64,000 nucleotides of DNA from Sphingomonadales bacterium (GCA_022844405.1 JALHLV010000001.1:62001-126000); one strand, 5' to 3'; shown: positions 38,834 through 50,090, counted from the stretch's first letter. A program made the numbers and translations. Notes: a model not told the origin generated them from the letters alone.

Positions 38834-40489
38834 ATGTACCAGTACGACAAGTTCGACCACCAGATTCTGGCCGAACGCAACGCCCAGTTCCGCGGCCAGG
38901 TGGAACGGCGCCTGCGCGGCGAGCTTACCGAGGAAGAGTTCCGGCCGCTCAGGCTGATGAACGGCCTCTACCTGCAGCTTCACGCCTACATGCTGCGCGT
39001 GGCGATTCCCTACGGCGTGCTGTCGTCGGCCCAGCTGCGCCAGCTCGCGATGATCGCGCGCAAATACGACCGCGACTATGGCCATTTCACCACCCGCCAG
39101 AACATCCAGTACAACTGGATCAAGCTGGAGGAGATGCCCGACCTGCTGGAAGACCTGGCCAAGGTCGAGATGCACGCCATCCAGACCTCGGGCAACTGTA
39201 TCCGCAACATCTCGACGGACCAGTTCGCCGGCGTCGCCCGCGACGAGCTGGAGGATCCGCGCCCCTATGCCGAGATCCTGCGCCAGTGGTCCACGTTCCA
39301 TCCGGAATTCTCGTACCTGCCGCGCAAGTTCAAGATTGCCCTGACCGGCGCCGAGCGCGACCGCGCCGCGATCTACTTCCACGACATGGCCTACCGGCTG
39401 GTGAAGAACGACGCGGGCGAGATCGGCTTTCAGGTCATCGTCGGCGGCGGCATGGGCCGCACGCCCATCGTCGGCAAGGTGATCAAGGACTTCATTCCGA
39501 AGAGGCACCTGCTGTCCTATTCGGAATCGGTGATGCGCGTCTATAACGGCTACGGAAGGCGCGACAACATCTACAAGGCGCGGATCAAGATCCTGGTGCA
39601 GGAACTGGGCATCGAGGAATTCCGCCGCCAGGTGGATGCCGACTACGAGCTGAACATGAGCCGCTCGCTCGACCTGGAAGACAGCGAGATCGAGCGCATG
39701 AAGGCATTCTTTGCCCCGCCGGCCTACCGCGCGTTGCCCGAAGGCGACGCGGCCGTGACCGCGCTGCTTGCCGACAGCAAGCCGTTCAGGATGTGGCACG
39801 ACCGGAACGTGACCGCGCACAAGGTGCCGGGCTATTCCATCGTCACCATCTCGCTGAAGCCGAAGGGCGTGGCGCCGGGCGATGCGACGACGGACCAGAT
39901 GTACGCCATCGCCGACCTGTCGGACGAGTATTCGCTCGGCACCCTGCGGACCACCTACAAGCAGAACCTGGTGCTGACCGACGTCGAGACGTCGCGCCTG
40001 CCGGAGCTGTGGGAGAGACTGAAGACGCTCGGCGTCGCGACCGCCACGGTCGACACGCTGACCGACATCATCGCCTGCCCCGGCCTCGACTATTGCAGCC
40101 TGGCCAACGCCCGGTCGATCCCGGTCGCCCAGCGGCTGATCGACCGGTTCGACGACCTTGACTTCGTCCACGACCTGGGCGAGCTGCGGCTCAACATCTC
40201 GGGCTGCATCAACGCCTGCGGCCACCACCATGCCGGCAATATCGGCATCCTGGGCGTGGACAAGAAGGGCGAGGAGTTCTATCAGGTGACCCTCGGCGGA
40301 TCGCCCGAGGACGATGCCTCGATTGGCAAGATCATGGGTCCCGCGTTCTCCGAGGACGACATCGTCCCCGCCATCGAAAAGGTCATCGAGGTCTTCGTCG
40401 CCAAGCGCGAGCCGGACGAGCGGTTCATCGACTGCTACCGGCGCATCGGCATGGAGCCCTTCAAGGAACGTGTCTATGCGGATCATTAA
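38834..40489 (+). CDS. cysI: Assimilatory sulfite reductase hemoprotein (nitrite/sulfite reductase family)
   Basis: Reduces sulfite to sulfide for cysteine synthesis, using siroheme and a 4Fe-4S cluster. It is 551 aa. Two ferredoxin-like half domains and the RQNIQYNWIKLEEMPDLLEDL substrate-binding region are present. The cluster ligands are in CPGLDYC and ISGCINACGHHH (C-x5-C and C-x3-C). The ATG at 38834 gives the family N-terminus. The next gene, DUF934, overlaps by 14 bases, an association seen widely in sulfur assimilation operons. Confidence 0.93.
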   Translation: MYQYDKFDHQILAERNAQFRGQVERRLRGELTEEEFRPLRLMNGLYLQLHAYMLRVAIPYGVLSSAQLRQLAMIARKYDRDYGHFTTRQNIQYNWIKLEEMPDLLEDLAKVEMHAIQTSGNCIRNISTDQFAGVARDELEDPRPYAEILRQWSTFHPEFSYLPRKFKIALTGAERDRAAIYFHDMAYRLVKNDAGEIGFQVIVGGGMGRTPIVGKVIKDFIPKRHLLSYSESVMRVYNGYGRRDNIYKARIKILVQELGIEEFRRQVDADYELNMSRSLDLEDSEIERMKAFFAPPAYRALPEGDAAVTALLADSKPFRMWHDRNVTAHKVPGYSIVTISLKPKGVAPGDATTDQMYAIADLSDEYSLGTLRTTYKQNLVLTDVETSRLPELWERLKTLGVATATVDTLTDIIACPGLDYCSLANARSIPVAQRLIDRFDDLDFVHDLGELRLNISGCINACGHHHAGNIGILGVDKKGEEFYQVTLGGSPEDDASIGKIMGPAFSEDDIVPAIEKVIEVFVAKREPDERFIDCYRRIGMEPFKERVYADH

Positions 40490-40961
40490 GCAGCGGGAAA
40501 TCGTCGAGGACGACTGGCAGCGCGTCGAGGACGGCGCGGCGCTTCCCGAAGGCAAGATCATCGTGTCGCTGTCGCGCTGGAAGGCCGAGCGCGAGGCGCT
40601 GATCGGCCGCCGCAACAGCGGCCTGGGCATCCAGCTCGCCGCCGGCGAGCACGCCGACGACATCGCCGCCGACCTCGATAATTTCGAGGTCGTGGCGCTG
40701 AGCTTCCCGAGCTTCCGCGACGGCCGGGCCTACACCACGGCGCGGCTGCTGCGCGGCCACTACGGCTTCAAGGGCGAGCTGCGGGCGACGGGCGACGTGC
40801 TGCGCGACCAGATCTTCTTCATGCACCGTGTGGGCTTCGACGCCTTCGAGGTGAAGGAAGGCCGCAGCATCGAGGACGCGCTGAAGGCATTCGACGACTT
40901 CAAGGTCACCTACCAGCCGTCGGCCGATGAAGGCCAGCCGCTCTGGCGGCGCCGGGGCTAG
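40476..40961 (+). CDS. DUF934 family protein linked to sulfite reduction
   Basis: A 161-aa protein of the DUF934 family, nearly always encoded beside cysI in proteobacteria and thought to support electron supply or assembly of the sulfite reductase. Conserved features are IVSLSRW near residue 30, ALSFPSFRDGRAYTTARLLR, GELRATGDVLRDQIFFM and the short C-terminus ending PLWRRR. It starts inside the last codons of cysI (overlap of 14 bases), so coupling is strong. Confidence 0.88.
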   Translation: MRIIKQREIVEDDWQRVEDGAALPEGKIIVSLSRWKAEREALIGRRNSGLGIQLAAGEHADDIAADLDNFEVVALSFPSFRDGRAYTTARLLRGHYGFKGELRATGDVLRDQIFFMHRVGFDAFEVKEGRSIEDALKAFDDFKVTYQPSADEGQPLWRRRG

Positions 40962-40969
40962 GCCCGGCC

Positions 40970-41713
40970 ATGGCCGGGCCTGCCGTCATCCTCGTCGTCC
41001 CGCAGATGGGCGAGAACATCGGCGCGGCGGCGCGGGCCATGAACAATTTCGGCCTGACCGACCTGCGCCTGGTGCGGCCCCGTGACGGTTGGCCCAATCC
41101 GGACGCCGTGCCCATGGCGGCGGGTTCCACGGATATCCTGGACAACGCCACCGTGTTCCGGACCACCGAGGACGCCATCGCCGACCTCCACTATGTGATC
41201 GCCACCACGGCGCGCCAGCGCGGCATGATCAAGCCTGTGCTGACCCCGCGCGCCGCCGCCGAGGATTTGTGGTCGCGAAGCGGGCAGGGACAGAAGACGG
41301 GCCTCCTGTTCGGCGGCGAACGCTCGGGCCTCGCCAACGAGGACGTGGCGCTGGCCGACGCCATCGTCACCATCCCGACCAATCCGGACTATGCGTCCAT
41401 CAACATCGCCCAGGCGGTGCTGCTGCTGGGCTACGAGTGGATGATGGCGGCGGGCGCAACCGTTGCCGGGCCCGCGGTCGACGACCGCTCGCGGCCCGCC
41501 ACCAAGGAAGAGCTGCTCGGCTTCATGGAGCACATGGAGCAGGCGCTCGACCAGGCCGGCTTCCTGTTTCCGCCGGCCAAGCGGCCGAGCATGATCCTCA
41601 ACCTGCGCAACATGTGGCAGCGCGCCGACCTCCGCGAGCAGGACGTGCGCACGCTTCGGGGTATCATCGTCGCCCTGTCTTCGTATAAGACTCGGGGCGT
41701 CAAGAACGACTGA
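40970..41713 (+). CDS. trmJ: tRNA 2'-O-methyltransferase TrmJ
   Basis: SPOUT-class methylase that modifies position 32 of certain tRNAs. It is 247 aa. The SPOUT knot motifs are PQMGENIGAAARAMNNFGLTD at the N-terminus (catalytic Arg and Asn), then LLFGGERSGLANEDVALAD and IPTNPDYASINIAQAV. A C-terminal extension of about 80 residues fits TrmJ rather than TrmH or TrmL. It starts eight bases after DUF934. Confidence 0.9.
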   Translation: MAGPAVILVVPQMGENIGAAARAMNNFGLTDLRLVRPRDGWPNPDAVPMAAGSTDILDNATVFRTTEDAIADLHYVIATTARQRGMIKPVLTPRAAAEDLWSRSGQGQKTGLLFGGERSGLANEDVALADAIVTIPTNPDYASINIAQAVLLLGYEWMMAAGATVAGPAVDDRSRPATKEELLGFMEHMEQALDQAGFLFPPAKRPSMILNLRNMWQRADLREQDVRTLRGIIVALSSYKTRGVKND

Positions 41714-41730
41714 CTGAAGGGGAGGGACCA

Positions 41731-42021
41731 ATGACCGCATGGTGCATCGTCGCCAAGATCAAGGCGAAAGACGGCAAGGCCGAGGATTTCGTGAAGGCCG
41801 CCAAGGCGCTGTCGGCGGCGGTCAACGCCAACGAGCCGGGCTGCCTGTTCTACGAGCTGCACGGCACCGAGGATCCGCTCCAGTTCGTCTTCGTCGAGCG
41901 CTACGAGAGCGAGGACGCCATGAAGGCCCACCGCGGCTATCCCCACTTCAAGGAACTGGGCCGCGCCATGGGCGAATTCATGGACGGCCCGCCCGAGATC
42001 ATGCGCCTGCCGCAGGTGTGA
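41731..42021 (+). CDS. Antibiotic-biosynthesis-monooxygenase (ABM) fold protein
   Basis: A 96-aa ferredoxin-like dimeric alpha/beta barrel protein of the YgiN-like quinol monooxygenase type. Typical segments are AKIKAKDGKAEDFVKA, NEPGCLFYELHGTEDPLQFVFVERYE and AHRGYPHFKELGRAM. GGGGAGGGACC precedes the ATG, a strong ribosome site. It follows trmJ by 17 bases. The substrate is unknown. A second ABM protein lies at 45257. Confidence 0.85.
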   Translation: MTAWCIVAKIKAKDGKAEDFVKAAKALSAAVNANEPGCLFYELHGTEDPLQFVFVERYESEDAMKAHRGYPHFKELGRAMGEFMDGPPEIMRLPQV

Positions 42022-42391
42022 GGGCGGTGTGCCCGCACCTTCCGGATGACCCTCTGACACAGAAGGGCAACGTGATCTCTCCGGTCCGGCCCAGTCTCAA
42101 GGATGCGGTCGCAGCACTTCGTCGGATGCCCGAGCCACCAGCTTTGGAAGAGCGGGAGCCGATCGAGGTTCCCTTGCGTCCAGGCGACTGACTACGAAAT
42201 GCAGTCCGCATCGCGTTTTGACGAGGAGGCATTCCGTGTCGGTCCTGCTCAAGCGCCACTGCGACACTTGCGAGCCAGCGAAAACATGGGCGTGACTTCC
42301 AACCTGAACGGCGGACAGATCAGGCCGCAGGCTGGCAGCGCCGGCGTCTGCGGCGGCGTCGAAAACCCGTCAATTTCCGGTTTCTAACCGT
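42022..42391. other. Intergenic stretch before rpsD with two possible micro-ORFs
   Basis: No standard gene is seen. A 39-codon frame starts at GTG 42072 (AAGGGC upstream, ends 42191). A 19-codon frame starts at GTG 42236 with a perfect AGGAGG six bases upstream and ends 42295. The second encodes a CxxC-containing peptide (KRHCDTCEPAKTW). Both are low-confidence. Confidence 0.4.
42236..42295 (+). CDS. Possible 19-aa CxxC micropeptide
   Basis: GTG 42236 lies six bases after AGGAGG (42224-42229). The frame reads 19 residues with two Cys in HCDTC and ends TGA at 42293-42295. It is too short for homology. The case rests on the ribosome site and could be chance. Confidence 0.3.
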   Translation: MSVLLKRHCDTCEPAKTWA

Positions 42392-42419
42392 TTGACATCG
42401 CGTCGTCGCTGCGTATAGT
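42392..42419 (+). promoter_or_regulatory. sigma70-type promoter of rpsD
   Basis: A perfect TTGACA (42392-42397), a 16-base spacer, then TATAGT (42414-42419). The transcript would start near 42426. A strong hairpin follows at once in the leader (42432-42449, stem GCGGGCA/TGCCCGC). Confidence 0.75.
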
Positions 42420-42431
42420 GCGCCCACCCAA

Positions 42432-42449
42432 GCGGGCAGCGATGCCCGC
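42432..42449 (+). promoter_or_regulatory. Leader hairpin upstream of rpsD
   Basis: A seven-base perfect stem (GCGGGCA and TGCCCGC) closes a GCGA tetraloop in the 5' leader of the rpsD transcript, 41 bases before the ATG. A GNRA loop on a G/C stem is very stable. It could be an S4 autoregulatory site, but that is inference. Confidence 0.5.
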
Positions 42450-42490
42450 GATTATCTTTTGCACGAACGCGAACCGAGAAGAACGGCTGA

Positions 42491-43108
42491 ATGACCAAGC
42501 GGATCAACGCGAAGTACAAGATCGATCGCCGTCTGGGCGAGAACCTCTGGGGCCGTCCCAAGAGCCCGGTCAACAACCGGTCCTATCCGCCGGGCGAGCA
42601 CGGCCAGCGCCGCCGCCGCAAGCCGTCGGATTTCGGCAACCAGCTGATGGCCAAGCAGAAGCTGAAGGGCTTCTACGGCTCGATCACGGAAAAGCAGTTC
42701 CGCAACATCTACGCCGAAGCCGTCCGCATGCGCGGCGACACCGGGGAGAACCTGGTCGGCCTGCTGGAGCGCCGCCTGGACGCGGTCATCTACCGCGCCA
42801 AGTTCGTGCCGACCGTCTTCGCCGCCCGCCAGTTCGTCAATCACGGCCACGTGCTGGTGAACGGCAAGCGCGTGAACATCGCGTCCTACCGCGTCCGCGA
42901 GGGCGACGTGATCTCGCTGCGCGACAAGTCGAAGCAGCTGCTGGTGGTGCTGGAAGCCGTCGAGTCGGCCGAGCGCGACACCCCCGAATATCTCGACGTG
43001 GACTACAAGGCCATGGCCGCCACCTTCGTGCGCACGCCGAAGCTGGGCGACGTGCCCTATGCCGTCCACATGGAGCCGAACCTGGTGGTCGAGTTCTACT
43101 CGCGCTGA
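42491..43108 (+). CDS. rpsD: 30S ribosomal protein S4
   Basis: Primary 16S rRNA-binding protein that nucleates 30S assembly. It is 205 aa. [20 protein letters not shown] at the N-terminus is the alphaproteobacterial form. The S4 RNA-binding domain at residues 95-155 contains [34 protein letters not shown] and [13 protein letters not shown]. It is monocistronic, with its own promoter and terminator, rather than in the alpha ribosomal operon. Confidence 0.98.
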   Translation: MTKRINAKYKIDRRLGENLWGRPKSPVNNRSYPPGEHGQRRRRKPSDFGNQLMAKQKLKGFYGSITEKQFRNIYAEAVRMRGDTGENLVGLLERRLDAVIYRAKFVPTVFAARQFVNHGHVLVNGKRVNIASYRVREGDVISLRDKSKQLLVVLEAVESAERDTPEYLDVDYKAMAATFVRTPKLGDVPYAVHMEPNLVVEFYSR

Positions 43109-43130
43109 GTTTGCCGCTATAGGATTTCAG

Positions 43131-43164
43131 ACGGGCCGGATGCAAATCCGGCCCGTTTTGTTTT
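43131..43164 (+). terminator. Intrinsic terminator after rpsD
   Basis: An 11-base perfect stem, ACGGGCCGGAT (43131-43141) with ATCCGGCCCGT (43146-43156), a GCAA loop, then TTTGTTTT. It serves rpsD. The convergent phoX-like gene ends 13 bases beyond. Confidence 0.9.
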
Positions 43165-43176
43165 GGGCGTGATGGA

Positions 43177-45174
43177 TCAGGCTCCGATCCGGCCGCCGCC
43201 CTTCTTCGTCACCACCACCACCGACGGTCGCGGCGGCATGCCCTCCTTGAAGTCGGGCCAGCGGGTCGCCGGGTTCTCGAAGGTGGACGGGCCCTTGAAC
43301 AGCGGCCATCTGTCGCAGCTGTCGTCGCCTGGATGCTGGATGGCGAGGAACAGGGTCTGGCCGTCGGGCGTAAAGCGCGGGCCGCACATCTCGGCGCCGA
43401 TCGGGCAGCGGTACAGCATCTTCGCCAGGCCGCGGCCGGGGCCTTCGGTCTCGATGGCCCAGAAGCCGTCTGACGACACGCCCGCAGGCACCTCGCCCTT
43501 GGGCGCGTCTGGAGCTGCCTTGCCGGAATTGAACACCCAGTTGTCGCCCTGATCGGTGGCGATCCAGAGATTGCCCGCCGGATCGACCGCGCAGTTGTCG
43601 GGTGAGGAGAACCAGCCGTCCGGGCCGGTCGCCTTGTTCCACGCCGCGCCGATGCCGTCGCGTTCCGGGTCGCCACAGAGGACGAGAATATCCCATCTGG
43701 CGGTCGCGGCCGCGTGGTCGCCGCCGTCCGGCCCGATCTCGACGATCTGCCCGCTGGAGTTGCCGGCGCGCGGGTTCGGTCCGTCCGGCGGCGCCATGCT
43801 GGACTGACCGCGCTGCGAGTTGTTGGTCAGCATGGCATAGACCTTGCCGGTGACCGGGTTGGCCTCCACGTCCTCTGGCCGGTCCATGGGCGTGGCGCCC
43901 AGGATGTCGGCGGCGCGGCGGGTCTCGATCAGCACGCGGGCCTGGCTGTCGAAACCGTTCGAGGCGTCCAATCCGCCGGTGCCGTGGATCAGCGGCAGCC
44001 ATTTCATGGTGCCGTCGTCGGCGAACTGGGCGACGTAGAGCGTGCCCTTGTCGAGCAGGCCCGGATCGGGTTTCTTCGGGTCGTAGCGGCCCTCCGACAC
44101 GTATTTGTAGAGGTACTCGAAGCGGCTGTCGTCGCCCATGTAGACGACGATCCGGCCATCCTTGTTGACGATGGACTCGGCGCCCTCGTGCGCCATCCGG
44201 CCCAGCGCCGTCCGTTTGATCGGGGTTGATGCCGGATCGAACGGGTCTACCTCGACGATCCAGCCGAAGCGGAACGACTCGTTGGGCTCCTTGCCCACGT
44301 CGAACCGGTCGTCGAGCGCCATCCAGGTGCCGCCCGCCGGCATGCTGTAGCGGAAAAACGCCTGCAGGCGGGGGTCCTCGTCCGGCAGAATGCCGCCGAA
44401 ATACTTGTTGTAGTTCTCCTCGGCCATCAGATAGGTGCCCCACGGCGTGATGCCGCCGGCGCAGTTGTTGATGGTGCCGAGCACTTTCGTGCCGGTGGGA
44501 TCGGCTTTGGTTTTCATCCATTCGTGGCCCGCCGCGGGGCCGGCGATCGTCATCGGCGTGTCCGAGGTGACACGGCGGGCGTATTTGCTGTTTTCCACGA
44601 CTGTCCAGGTACCGCCCTGCTTGCGAATTTCGATCACCGAACCGCCATGGGCCTGGATCTCGATGGCGGCGCGCTTTTTCATCCAGGCGGCCTTGGCGGC
44701 GTCGGATGCGTCTTCCGGCTGGGTCGGGTGCATGACCTCCGCCGAGACATATTCGTGGTTCACGCACAGCAGCCCGTGGTCCGAGCTTTTCGAGCCGGCG
44801 GGCAACGGGATGTAGCCGACATAATCGTTGTTGTAGCCGAACTGAAGCGCCTGGGCCTCGGCCAACTGGTTGGACGGATCGAAGGCTGGTGCACCCGGCA
44901 GGACCGCGTCGCCCCAGCGGATCAGTATCTGGGCGTCGTAGCCCTCGGCCACCACATGGTTTTCATCGACGCCGCGCGCCACGCCCTTGAAGGTGAAAGG
45001 CTGCGACGCGGCCTTCTCCACCGCCATCAGCGCCGTCGGGCTCACCGCCGCGAGCGCGGCCGAGGCGGCGAGCCCGCCCTTGAGCATGGCACGCCGGCTG
45101 ATCCGCCGCGAGATGATGTCGCCGAGGGTGGGCGAAGCGAGGGGACGGTCGCAGAAATCGTCGTCGTCGATCAT
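43177..45174 (-). CDS. phoX: PhoX family alkaline phosphatase, Tat-exported
   Basis: Secreted phosphatase that releases phosphate from organic esters, using Ca and Fe in the PhoX family. It is 665 aa from ATG 45174. A Tat signal is near the N-terminus (ISRRAMLKGGLAASAALAAV), as in PhoX. Typical segments are CVNHEYVSAEVM, GGITPWGTYLMAEENYN and QHPGDDS. An earlier ATG at 45258 overlaps the divergent start at 45257 and would place an unusual head before the Tat motif, so the later start is preferred. No Pho box was recognised. Confidence 0.88.
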   Translation of the reverse strand: MIDDDDFCDRPLASPTLGDIISRRISRRAMLKGGLAASAALAAVSPTALMAVEKAASQPFTFKGVARGVDENHVVAEGYDAQILIRWGDAVLPGAPAFDPSNQLAEAQALQFGYNNDYVGYIPLPAGSKSSDHGLLCVNHEYVSAEVMHPTQPEDASDAAKAAWMKKRAAIEIQAHGGSVIEIRKQGGTWTVVENSKYARRVTSDTPMTIAGPAAGHEWMKTKADPTGTKVLGTINNCAGGITPWGTYLMAEENYNKYFGGILPDEDPRLQAFFRYSMPAGGTWMALDDRFDVGKEPNESFRFGWIVEVDPFDPASTPIKRTALGRMAHEGAESIVNKDGRIVVYMGDDSRFEYLYKYVSEGRYDPKKPDPGLLDKGTLYVAQFADDGTMKWLPLIHGTGGLDASNGFDSQARVLIETRRAADILGATPMDRPEDVEANPVTGKVYAMLTNNSQRGQSSMAPPDGPNPRAGNSSGQIVEIGPDGGDHAAATARWDILVLCGDPERDGIGAAWNKATGPDGWFSSPDNCAVDPAGNLWIATDQGDNWVFNSGKAAPDAPKGEVPAGVSSDGFWAIETEGPGRGLAKMLYRCPIGAEMCGPRFTPDGQTLFLAIQHPGDDSCDRWPLFKGPSTFENPATRWPDFKEGMPPRPSVVVVTKKGGGRIGA

Positions 45175-45256
45175 GGCGGGTTCCGGCTGGCGGCAGTTTA
45201 TGGTTTCTGCAATGGATAGCAGACCGCCAGTGTCATTATTGTGAAAGGTTTCCGCC

Positions 45257-45568
45257 ATGGAAAAAGACGCCTACGCCGTCATCTTCACCTCGCGCAGGGG
45301 CGCCGATGCTGAGGGCTATGGCGCCGTGGCCGACCGTATGGAGGAACTGGCCCGCGCCCAGCCCGGCTATCTCGGCCACGACAGCGTCCGTGGCGAGGAT
45401 GGACGGGGGATCACGGTGAGCTACTGGGCGACCGAGGACGCGGTAAAGGCCTGGCGCGCCAACGCCGAGCACCTCGGCGCGCAGGCCATGGGCCGCGAGC
45501 GGTTCTACGACTGGTTCAGGCTGGACGTGTGCCGCGTGGAGCGGACTTACGGGTTCACGCGCGGATAG
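45257..45568 (+). CDS. ABM-fold (antibiotic biosynthesis monooxygenase-like) protein
   Basis: A 103-aa dimeric alpha/beta-barrel protein. Typical segments are AVIFTSRRGADAEGYGAVADRM, QPGYLGHDSVRGEDGRGITV and SYWATEDAVKAWRANAEH. This is the YqjZ-like group, possibly a small oxygenase or a heme-degrading relative. It is divergent from phoX and ends two bases before the convergent grxD stop. Confidence 0.83.
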   Translation: MEKDAYAVIFTSRRGADAEGYGAVADRMEELARAQPGYLGHDSVRGEDGRGITVSYWATEDAVKAWRANAEHLGAQAMGRERFYDWFRLDVCRVERTYGFTRG

Positions 45569-45570
45569 GC

Positions 45571-45906
45571 CTACACGTATTCCGGGTCGAAGCCCTTGGA
45601 CTTCATGTATTCGTGCAGTTCGCCGGTCTCGTACATTTCGCGCACGATGTCGCAGCCGCCAACGAATTCACCCTTTACGTAGAGTTGCGGGATCGTCGGC
45701 CAGTCGCTGAATTCCTTGATGCCGTTGCGGATTTCGTCGTCGGCCAGCACGTTGATGCCCTTGAACGGCACGTTCATGCGCTTGAGAATCTCGACAGTGG
45801 TGGCCGAGAAGCCGCATTGCGGGAACAGCGGCGTGCCTTTCATGAACAGCACGATGTCGTTGCTGTCGAGTTCGGACTGGATGCTGTCGAAAACAGGATT
45901 GCTCAT
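45571..45906 (-). CDS. grxD: Monothiol glutaredoxin
   Basis: CGFS-type glutaredoxin that carries and transfers 2Fe-2S clusters. It is 111 aa. Motifs are [16 protein letters not shown] with the single active Cys31, the cis-Pro segment [19 protein letters not shown], and the glutathione-binding [12 protein letters not shown]. It is encoded nine bases after a BolA gene, its usual partner in cluster handling and iron sensing. Confidence 0.96.
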   Translation of the reverse strand: MSNPVFDSIQSELDSNDIVLFMKGTPLFPQCGFSATTVEILKRMNVPFKGINVLADDEIRNGIKEFSDWPTIPQLYVKGEFVGGCDIVREMYETGELHEYMKSKGFDPEYV

Positions 45907-45915
45907 CTTCTGGTC

Positions 45916-46149
45916 CTATTCCGGTACGGAGGTCTGCAGCGCCAGCGCGTGCAGCACGCCGCCCATGTTGCCTTGCAGCGCCTTGTAGACGATCTGGTGT
46001 TGTTGTACGCGATTCTTGCCCCGGAACGCTTCGGAAATCACGTGGGCCGCATAGTGGTCGCCGTCCCCGCGCAGGTCCTCGATGGTGACCGTTGCGTCGG
46101 GCAGGGCTTGCTTGATCAGACTTTCGATCTCGTGTGCGTCCATCGCCAT
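45916..46149 (-). CDS. BolA family protein
   Basis: A 77-aa class II KH-like fold protein that forms complexes with CGFS glutaredoxins. The segments IKQALPDATVTIEDLRGDGDH and VISEAFRGKNRVQQHQIVYKAL, with conserved His residues, match the family. It is close to IbaG-type BolA. The gene sits between purL and grxD, an arrangement common in alphaproteobacteria. The start is ATG 46149, with an alternative at 46143. Confidence 0.92.
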   Translation of the reverse strand: MAMDAHEIESLIKQALPDATVTIEDLRGDGDHYAAHVISEAFRGKNRVQQHQIVYKALQGNMGGVLHALALQTSVPE

Positions 46150-46168
46150 GGGCGATCGGGCTCCTGGG

Positions 46169-48354
<2,186 letters not shown>

Positions 48355-48358
<4 letters not shown>

Positions 48359-49014
48359 AGGGACGCCACCAGGCTTTCGAACATCCGTGCGCCGTCGGCG
48401 CCGCCCAGATCGGGCTCGATCATGCGCTCCGGGTGGGGCATCAGCCCCAGCACGTTGCGTTCCCGGTTGAAGATGCCGGCGATGTCGTTGCGCGCGCCGT
48501 TCGGGTTGTCGAGATAGCGGAACGCCACCTGGCCGTTCTGCTCGATCTCGCCGAGCGTCGCGTCGTCGGCGAAGTAGTTGCCCTCGTGGTGGGCGACCGT
48601 GTAGGTGACCACTTCGCCCGCCTGGTAGCGGCTGGTGAACATGGACTGGTTGCTCTCGACCTTCAGCGCCACGTCCTTGCAGACGAACTTCAGGTGCGCA
48701 TTCATCATCAGCGCGCCAGGCAGCAGGCCTGCCTCGGTCAGCACCTGGAAACCGTTGCAGATGCCCAGCACCGGCGTGCCCTTGTTGGCGCGGTCGACAA
48801 CCTCGCGCATCACCGGCGAGCGGGCGGCCATGGCGCCGCAGCGCAGGTAGTCGCCGAAGGAGAAGCCGCCCGGGATCACGATGAGGTCCACGTCCGGCAG
48901 CGTGCTGTCGCCGTGCCAGACCATGAGCGGCTTCACGCCGCAGATTTTCTCGATGGCGACGGCGGCATCCCGGTCGCAGTTCGAGGCGGGGAATACGATG
49001 ACGGCCGGCTTCAT
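48355..49014 (-). CDS. purQ: Phosphoribosylformylglycinamidine synthase subunit PurQ
   Basis: Class I glutamine amidotransferase that delivers ammonia to PurL. It is 219 aa from ATG 49014. The nucleophile Cys is in [19 protein letters not shown]. The catalytic His and Glu are in GLMPHPERM near the C-terminus. The N-terminus is [12 protein letters not shown], as in the family. Its start overlaps the purS stop by four bases. Confidence 0.96.
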
Positions 49015-49253
49015 TCCACCAGGTCGATGCTGTAGTTCTCGATGACGGTATTGGCGAGCAGCTTCTCGCACATGTCCTTGACCGAACGCTCGGCCGCTTC
49101 ACGGTCGGTCTCGGCCAGGTCCAGTTCCAGATACTTGCCTTGACGCACGTCGCTGACGCCGCCGAAGCCGAGCGAGCCCAGCGTGTGCTGGATGGCCCGG
49201 CCCTGTGGGTCGAGCACGCCTGATTTCAACGTCACGTGAACCCGTGCCTTCAC
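49011..49253 (-). CDS. purS: Phosphoribosylformylglycinamidine synthase subunit PurS, GTG start
   Basis: Small structural subunit that joins PurQ and PurL. It is 80 aa from GTG 49253, giving the family start [19 protein letters not shown]. The pattern [20 protein letters not shown] and the ending [11 protein letters not shown] are typical. The GTG overlaps the purC stop (GTGA). Chained overlaps tie purC-purS-purQ-purL together. Confidence 0.95.
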   Translation of the reverse strand: MKARVHVTLKSGVLDPQGRAIQHTLGSLGFGGVSDVRQGKYLELDLAETDREAAERSVKDMCEKLLANTVIENYSIDLVE

Positions 49254-50017
49254 TGCATGACCTCCGGTCCCTTCATGTCGGTGGGGCCGCTTTCCGGCAG
49301 GATGCCCAGCCGGCGCGCCACTTCCTGGTATGCTTCCGCCTCGCCGCCGAGGCCGCGGCGGAAGCGGTCCTTGTCCATCTTTTCCTGGGTGTGCAGGTCC
49401 CACAGCCGGCAATTGTCCGGGCTGATCTCGTCGGCCAGCACGATGCGCATCTGGTCCTGGTCGTCATACAGCCGGCCGAACTCCAGCTTGAAGTCGATCA
49501 GCTTGATGCCGATGCCGAGGAACAGGCCGCTGAGGAAGTCGTTGACCCGGAGCGCGAGCGCCATGATCTCGTCCAGCTCGGGCGGCGTCGCCCAGCCGAA
49601 GGCGGTGATGTGCTCCTCGGCCACCATGGGATCGCCCAGCTCGTCGTTCTTGTAGAAGTACTCGACGATGGAGCGGGGCAGCGGCGTGCCCTCGGCGATG
49701 CCGAGGCGCTGGGCGATGGAGCCCGCGGCCACGTTGCGCACCACGATCTCGATCGGGATGATCTCGACCTCGCGCACCAGCTGCTCGCGCATGTTCAGGC
49801 GGCGCACGAAATGGGTCGGGATGCCGACCTCGCCCAGGCGCAGCATGATGAATTCGGAAATGCGGTTGTTGAGCACGCCCTTTCCGGTGATCGTGCCCTT
49901 CTTCTTGTTGTTGAACGCAGTGGCGTCGTCCTTGAAGTACTGGACGAGCGTTCCCGGCTCAGGGCCTTCGAACAAGACCTTGGCCTTGCCCTCGTAGATT
50001 TGCCGGCGCCGGCTCAT
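49250..50017 (-). CDS. purC: SAICAR synthetase
   Basis: Joins aspartate to CAIR in purine synthesis. It is 255 aa from ATG 50017. Motifs are [20 protein letters not shown] at the N-terminus, [13 protein letters not shown], and the catalytic region [11 protein letters not shown] with [15 protein letters not shown]. It is the first gene of the purCSQL operon, with a good promoter at 50062-50090. It diverges from the zeta ATPase inhibitor gene. Confidence 0.96.
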   Translation of the reverse strand: MSRRRQIYEGKAKVLFEGPEPGTLVQYFKDDATAFNNKKKGTITGKGVLNNRISEFIMLRLGEVGIPTHFVRRLNMREQLVREVEIIPIEIVVRNVAAGSIAQRLGIAEGTPLPRSIVEYFYKNDELGDPMVAEEHITAFGWATPPELDEIMALALRVNDFLSGLFLGIGIKLIDFKLEFGRLYDDQDQMRIVLADEISPDNCRLWDLHTQEKMDKDRFRRGLGGEAEAYQEVARRLGILPESGPTDMKGPEVMQ

Positions 50018-50061
50018 TGGCTGATTCCTTGCCGCAATAGGGGGCAGATTTGGAGCGCGGG

Positions 50062-50090
50062 ACCATAGAGCAATCACGCGGTTCCGACAA
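50062..50090 (-). promoter_or_regulatory. Probable promoter of purCSQL
   Basis: On the minus strand TTGTCG (50085-50090) and TATGGT (50062-50067) lie 17 bases apart, about 45 bases before the purC start. The -10 is identical to that of the F0 ATP synthase operon. Confidence 0.6.

Noticed and set aside
48359-49102. Upstream extension of the purL frame
   Set aside because: It reads the purQ and purS genes out of frame. The family start is at 48358.
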